Of a DNA stretch of 64,000 nucleotides, positions 61,759 through 64,000 are shown piece after piece (within the stretch, counting starts at the first letter, position 1; the number at the start of each line of letters is the position of its first letter). Position numbers and translations under genes: made by a program. Where the stretch lies: contig CAXTSX010000015.1 in assembly GCA_964247085.1 (NCBI GenBank), positions 10,931 to 74,930 on the forward strand. The letters are read 5' to 3'. The notes beneath the pieces are model-generated. The model worked only from the letters and a program-made list of their open reading frames with translations, made no database searches and had not been told where the DNA came from. The stretch is from JAAFHZ01 sp964247085. Its GTDB lineage: Bacteria; Cyanobacteriota; Cyanobacteriia; Cyanobacteriales; Chamaesiphonaceae.

Positions 61759-62769
61759 TTATTCATGCACCACTGGTACCACCTTACCCCGGAATACCAC
61801 ATAGTTATAAATGTTGTAGAACAACATAATCGGAATCAAAAAACCTACAAAAGTTAGCATGAATACCAGAGCGCTGGGAGCCGCCGCCGCCTGATAAATG
61901 GTGATCTTATTCGGAATAATGTAGGGAAATACAATTAAGCCTAGACCAATGAAAGACAGTAAAAAGATTAATATTGTCCAGACCAAAGGCGCAGCTTCTT
62001 GCTGTCGATCGATACTCCTAATTAACAACCACACTAACAACAATCCCAGTAGGGGAATAGCCGCAAAAACATAAACCAACGGCGCACTAAATAACCTGGT
62101 GCGATCGGCTTCATAAAATATGGGAGTAGCGATCGTAATCAACACCGCGCCAATAAAGGTAGTGATTGCTGCAATCTTGGCGGTGCGATAGTGGGTTTGC
62201 TGCAATTCTCCGACTGTTTTTAAAATGAGGTAAGTAGAACCAATCAACACATAACCTTGGATCAGAGTCAGAGCTACGAGGATCGATCGCCAGTCCAACC
62301 AGTCCCAAGTAGAGCCGGTGAAATGACCAGCTTCGTCCACAGTAATACCTTCAATAACGCTGCCCAGGGCAAAACCTTGCCCTAAAGCTGCAATAAAACT
62401 GCCCACTCCAAAAGCCACATTCCAGAACAGCTTGCGATCGGAGTATTCTCGAAACTCAAAGGCCACCGCTCGAAAAATCAGGCCGAAAATCATAATGAAA
62501 ATTGGCATGTATAATGCACTCAAAATGGTGCCATAGGCCAAAGGGAAAGCCCCAAATAGCGCACCGCCCATCACTACTAGCCAGGTTTCATTAGCATCCC
62601 AAATGTTTCCTAGGCTGGTCATCAGAATAGTGCGTCGTTCTTCGTCAGAGCTGGTCAAAGACAAGATGCCGACACCCAGATCAAACCCATCTAGCATGAC
62701 GTACAAAAATAAAAACAAGCCCAGGATAATAAACCAGACCTGGGGTAAAAATCTTAATAATGCTTCCAT
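61759..62769 (-). CDS. cydB: Cytochrome bd ubiquinol oxidase subunit II
   Basis: 336 aa from ATG 62769 (a start at 62787 adds six residues). It has nine membrane spans, beginning LRFLPQVWFIILGLFLFLYVMLDGFDLGVGIL, which is the CydB signature; NIWDANETWLVVMGGALFGAFPLAYG is diagnostic. It would pair with CydA to reduce O2 by quinol. The usual upstream cydA is not here; the upstream neighbour is a toxin gene. Either cydA is elsewhere or the oxidase operon has been split. Confidence 0.93.
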   Translation of the reverse strand: MEALLRFLPQVWFIILGLFLFLYVMLDGFDLGVGILSLTSSDEERRTILMTSLGNIWDANETWLVVMGGALFGAFPLAYGTILSALYMPIFIMIFGLIFRAVAFEFREYSDRKLFWNVAFGVGSFIAALGQGFALGSVIEGITVDEAGHFTGSTWDWLDWRSILVALTLIQGYVLIGSTYLILKTVGELQQTHYRTAKIAAITTFIGAVLITIATPIFYEADRTRLFSAPLVYVFAAIPLLGLLLVWLLIRSIDRQQEAAPLVWTILIFLLSFIGLGLIVFPYIIPNKITIYQAAAAPSALVFMLTFVGFLIPIMLFYNIYNYVVFRGKVVPVVHE

Positions 62770-62969
62770 GCTATCTCCTGCGCACAACGTCAGTTTGGAA
62801 TCGTAAACCTTGGCTAGCGGTCATCAGTTTGCCGAAGATCCCATTATTGAGGAGCTGTTCGATCGCTGCTCTCTATTCTATGGTACTTGGAGTTGGGGGG
62901 AGATTTGGCGACCCCAGCGGCTCGGCAATCTTTTGATTTCGTCACAATATTCCTTGCTATGATTGGGTT

Positions 62970-63464
62970 TCATGCAGTCAGAGCGCGTAAGTCCTTCAGT
63001 AAAATCATCAGAGTCATTGGTTCAAGAGGAGATACATTGAACCCCAAAGCTATGTAGAAGTTCTTGGCTTGTTGTGAAATCGCCTGAACGATAATGCCGC
63101 GAATCCCGATCGCATCTGCCGCTTGCATCACTCGCAGTGCCGCATCGCGAAATAAAGCACGTCCGACCCCTTTTCCTTGGACAGAGATATCGATCGCCAG
63201 TCTTGCCAAAATCACTACCGGAATCGGGTCGGGCATATTCCGCCGGAAACTTCCTTGGACCGATAGAGTACTAATGGCTCCGGAAGCAAGAGCATAGTAT
63301 CCAACTACTTGCTCATCGGCACAGATCACAAAGGTTCTGGTAGCCCCGCTATTTTGGTTAGCTAGTGCCCGTTTTTTCAACCAATCGTCCAGAGAAGTAT
63401 TGCCACAGGAAAAATCAGCGATTACATGATGAGTAGCTAGCGGCTCAGGGGACGTAAAATTCAT
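62970..63464 (-). CDS. GNAT-type toxin of a DUF1778/GNAT toxin-antitoxin pair
   Basis: 164 aa from ATG 63464, which overlaps the antitoxin stop as ATGA. FSCGNTSLDDWLKKRALANQNSGATRTFVICADEQVVGYYALASGAI and LARLAIDISVQGKGVGRALFRDAALRV (acetyl-CoA motif Q-G-K-G-V-G) match the TacT/AtaT family, which acetylates aminoacyl-tRNA and halts translation. Context and overlap support a TA module. The exact tRNA target is unknown. Confidence 0.9.
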   Translation of the reverse strand: MNFTSPEPLATHHVIADFSCGNTSLDDWLKKRALANQNSGATRTFVICADEQVVGYYALASGAISTLSVQGSFRRNMPDPIPVVILARLAIDISVQGKGVGRALFRDAALRVMQAADAIGIRGIIVQAISQQAKNFYIALGFNVSPLEPMTLMILLKDLRALTA

Positions 63465-63745
63465 TCTTGCTGCCAAGGCGCTGTCGTTTGCATGGTCTTA
63501 CGTAAACGTTCGTTAGGTTGTGCGGGGGCATCTAGCAGTTTGAGGAATTCCGCGTAAGCCTCTGGAGCAGCCCAGAAAATAGTCCGTTCTAGCAAGGTTT
63601 CTTCTGCCAGGTTACGAGCAGCTTCTAAGATAAAATCGGTTCGATTCTTACCTTTGACTTTGGCCGCCATGTCGATGAGGTCGCGTTCTTCTGGCTTAAT
63701 TCTCAAATTTAGGGTGTTGCGAGGCGTTGTACTGGGAATTGCCAT
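63461..63745 (-). CDS. DUF1778 (TacA-like) antitoxin
   Basis: 94 aa. The N-terminus TTPRNTLNLRIKPEERDLIDMAAKVKGKNRTDFILEAARNLAEETLLE is the ribbon-helix-helix DNA-binding domain of DUF1778. The C-terminal part (PEAYAEFLKLLDAPAQPNERLRKTM) binds and blocks the GNAT toxin. It is the first gene of the pair and probably represses its own promoter. Beyond 63745 to the window end no gene is seen. Confidence 0.92.
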   Translation of the reverse strand: MAIPSTTPRNTLNLRIKPEERDLIDMAAKVKGKNRTDFILEAARNLAEETLLERTIFWAAPEAYAEFLKLLDAPAQPNERLRKTMQTTAPWQQE

Positions 63746-64000
63746 TGTCCTTAACCTTGGGAAAACTGCAGGGGCTGTATATTGATAATTCTAGCATTTT
63801 GTAATGTCATTGTCATTACTACTGGATTAATTTAAGAGCAGTCGTCCAACAAATTAATGCTCCACCATCCACTTGATTAAGATGCTGAGAGGACAGGGAT
63901 ACGATCGTAAGCTACTCGGTTTTCTTCTTCGGCTTGTCGAAGATCATACTCCCTTCCCACTCAAGAAATAGACGCTGGAACTAAAGCGAAAATGTGTTTT

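Noticed and set aside
1..64000. CRISPR array or tRNA genes
   Set aside because: No set of regularly spaced identical repeats and no cloverleaf-forming stretch with a T-loop consensus was found in the gaps between genes.
63746..64000. Gene at the right edge of the window
   Set aside because: No open frame of useful length is present; a gene may begin beyond the window.

Overview
The window looks like chromosomal DNA of a cyanobacterium. CGATCG and GCGATCGC (HIP1-type) words are scattered through most genes. Several genes are typically cyanobacterial: a Ycf37-like TPR protein, glgC, a short DUF6464-like protein, minor pilins of the type IV apparatus, and a FurA/Zur-type box. No rRNA, tRNA or CRISPR array was found, and the species cannot be named from what is here.

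Layout. (1) 1-12.8 kb is a membrane-transport and metal-homeostasis block. It has the end of a MOP-type membrane protein, a Zn/Cd-type P1B ATPase behind a strong palindromic operator, and a leftward copper set (adaptor, CusA-type RND pump, YtkA-like lipoprotein, double-DUF305 lipoprotein, CopA, cupredoxin). (2) 12.9-19.9 kb is a DNA and nucleotide block: a RecD2-like helicase, then a leftward operon of dCMP deaminase, a nuclease-ParA fusion and a ParB-like protein, divergent from dUTPase and a double-length ThyX-like protein. (3) 20.2-43.7 kb is an exopolysaccharide island: a sugar aminotransferase, a phosphoglycosyl transferase, six GT4 glycosyltransferases, three SDR epimerases, two Wzy/WaaL-like proteins, a MurJ-type flippase, a hexapeptide acetyltransferase and two paralogous DUF4091 proteins. 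It is studded with MITE-like elements and decayed insertion sequences and ends against leuDC. (4) 43.7-63.7 kb is mostly housekeeping: leuD/leuC, a CadD-like transporter, PPK2, glgC, rpmB, a minor-pilin operon, folD, prs, a CbiG-C protein, fabG, Uma2 proteins, a TetR/tautomerase pair with a clear double operator, a cyclic-peptide-type ABC exporter, Ycf37-like, a solute-binding protein, rplT/rpmI, an orphan cydB and a DUF1778/GNAT toxin-antitoxin pair.

How the genes work together. The copper genes form a full export route: CopA moves metal from cytoplasm to periplasm or lumen, the RND pair moves it out of the cell, and small periplasmic binding proteins assist. dCMP deaminase, dUTPase and ThyX together describe a route to dTMP. 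The island holds initiation, chain building, flipping and polymerisation functions for a surface polysaccharide.

The best candidate for an undescribed system is at 15135-17208. One polypeptide joins an HsdR-N-like PD-(D/E)XK nuclease domain to a ParA ATPase. It appears to have a second internal start, with its own Shine-Dalgarno sequence, exactly at the ParA domain. It is followed 4 bp later by a ParB-like partner and preceded 5 bp earlier by dCMP deaminase. Next in interest are a MITE with perfect terminal repeats and 11-bp direct repeats (32060-32222), and the duplicated DUF4091 genes flanking a polymerase and IS debris.
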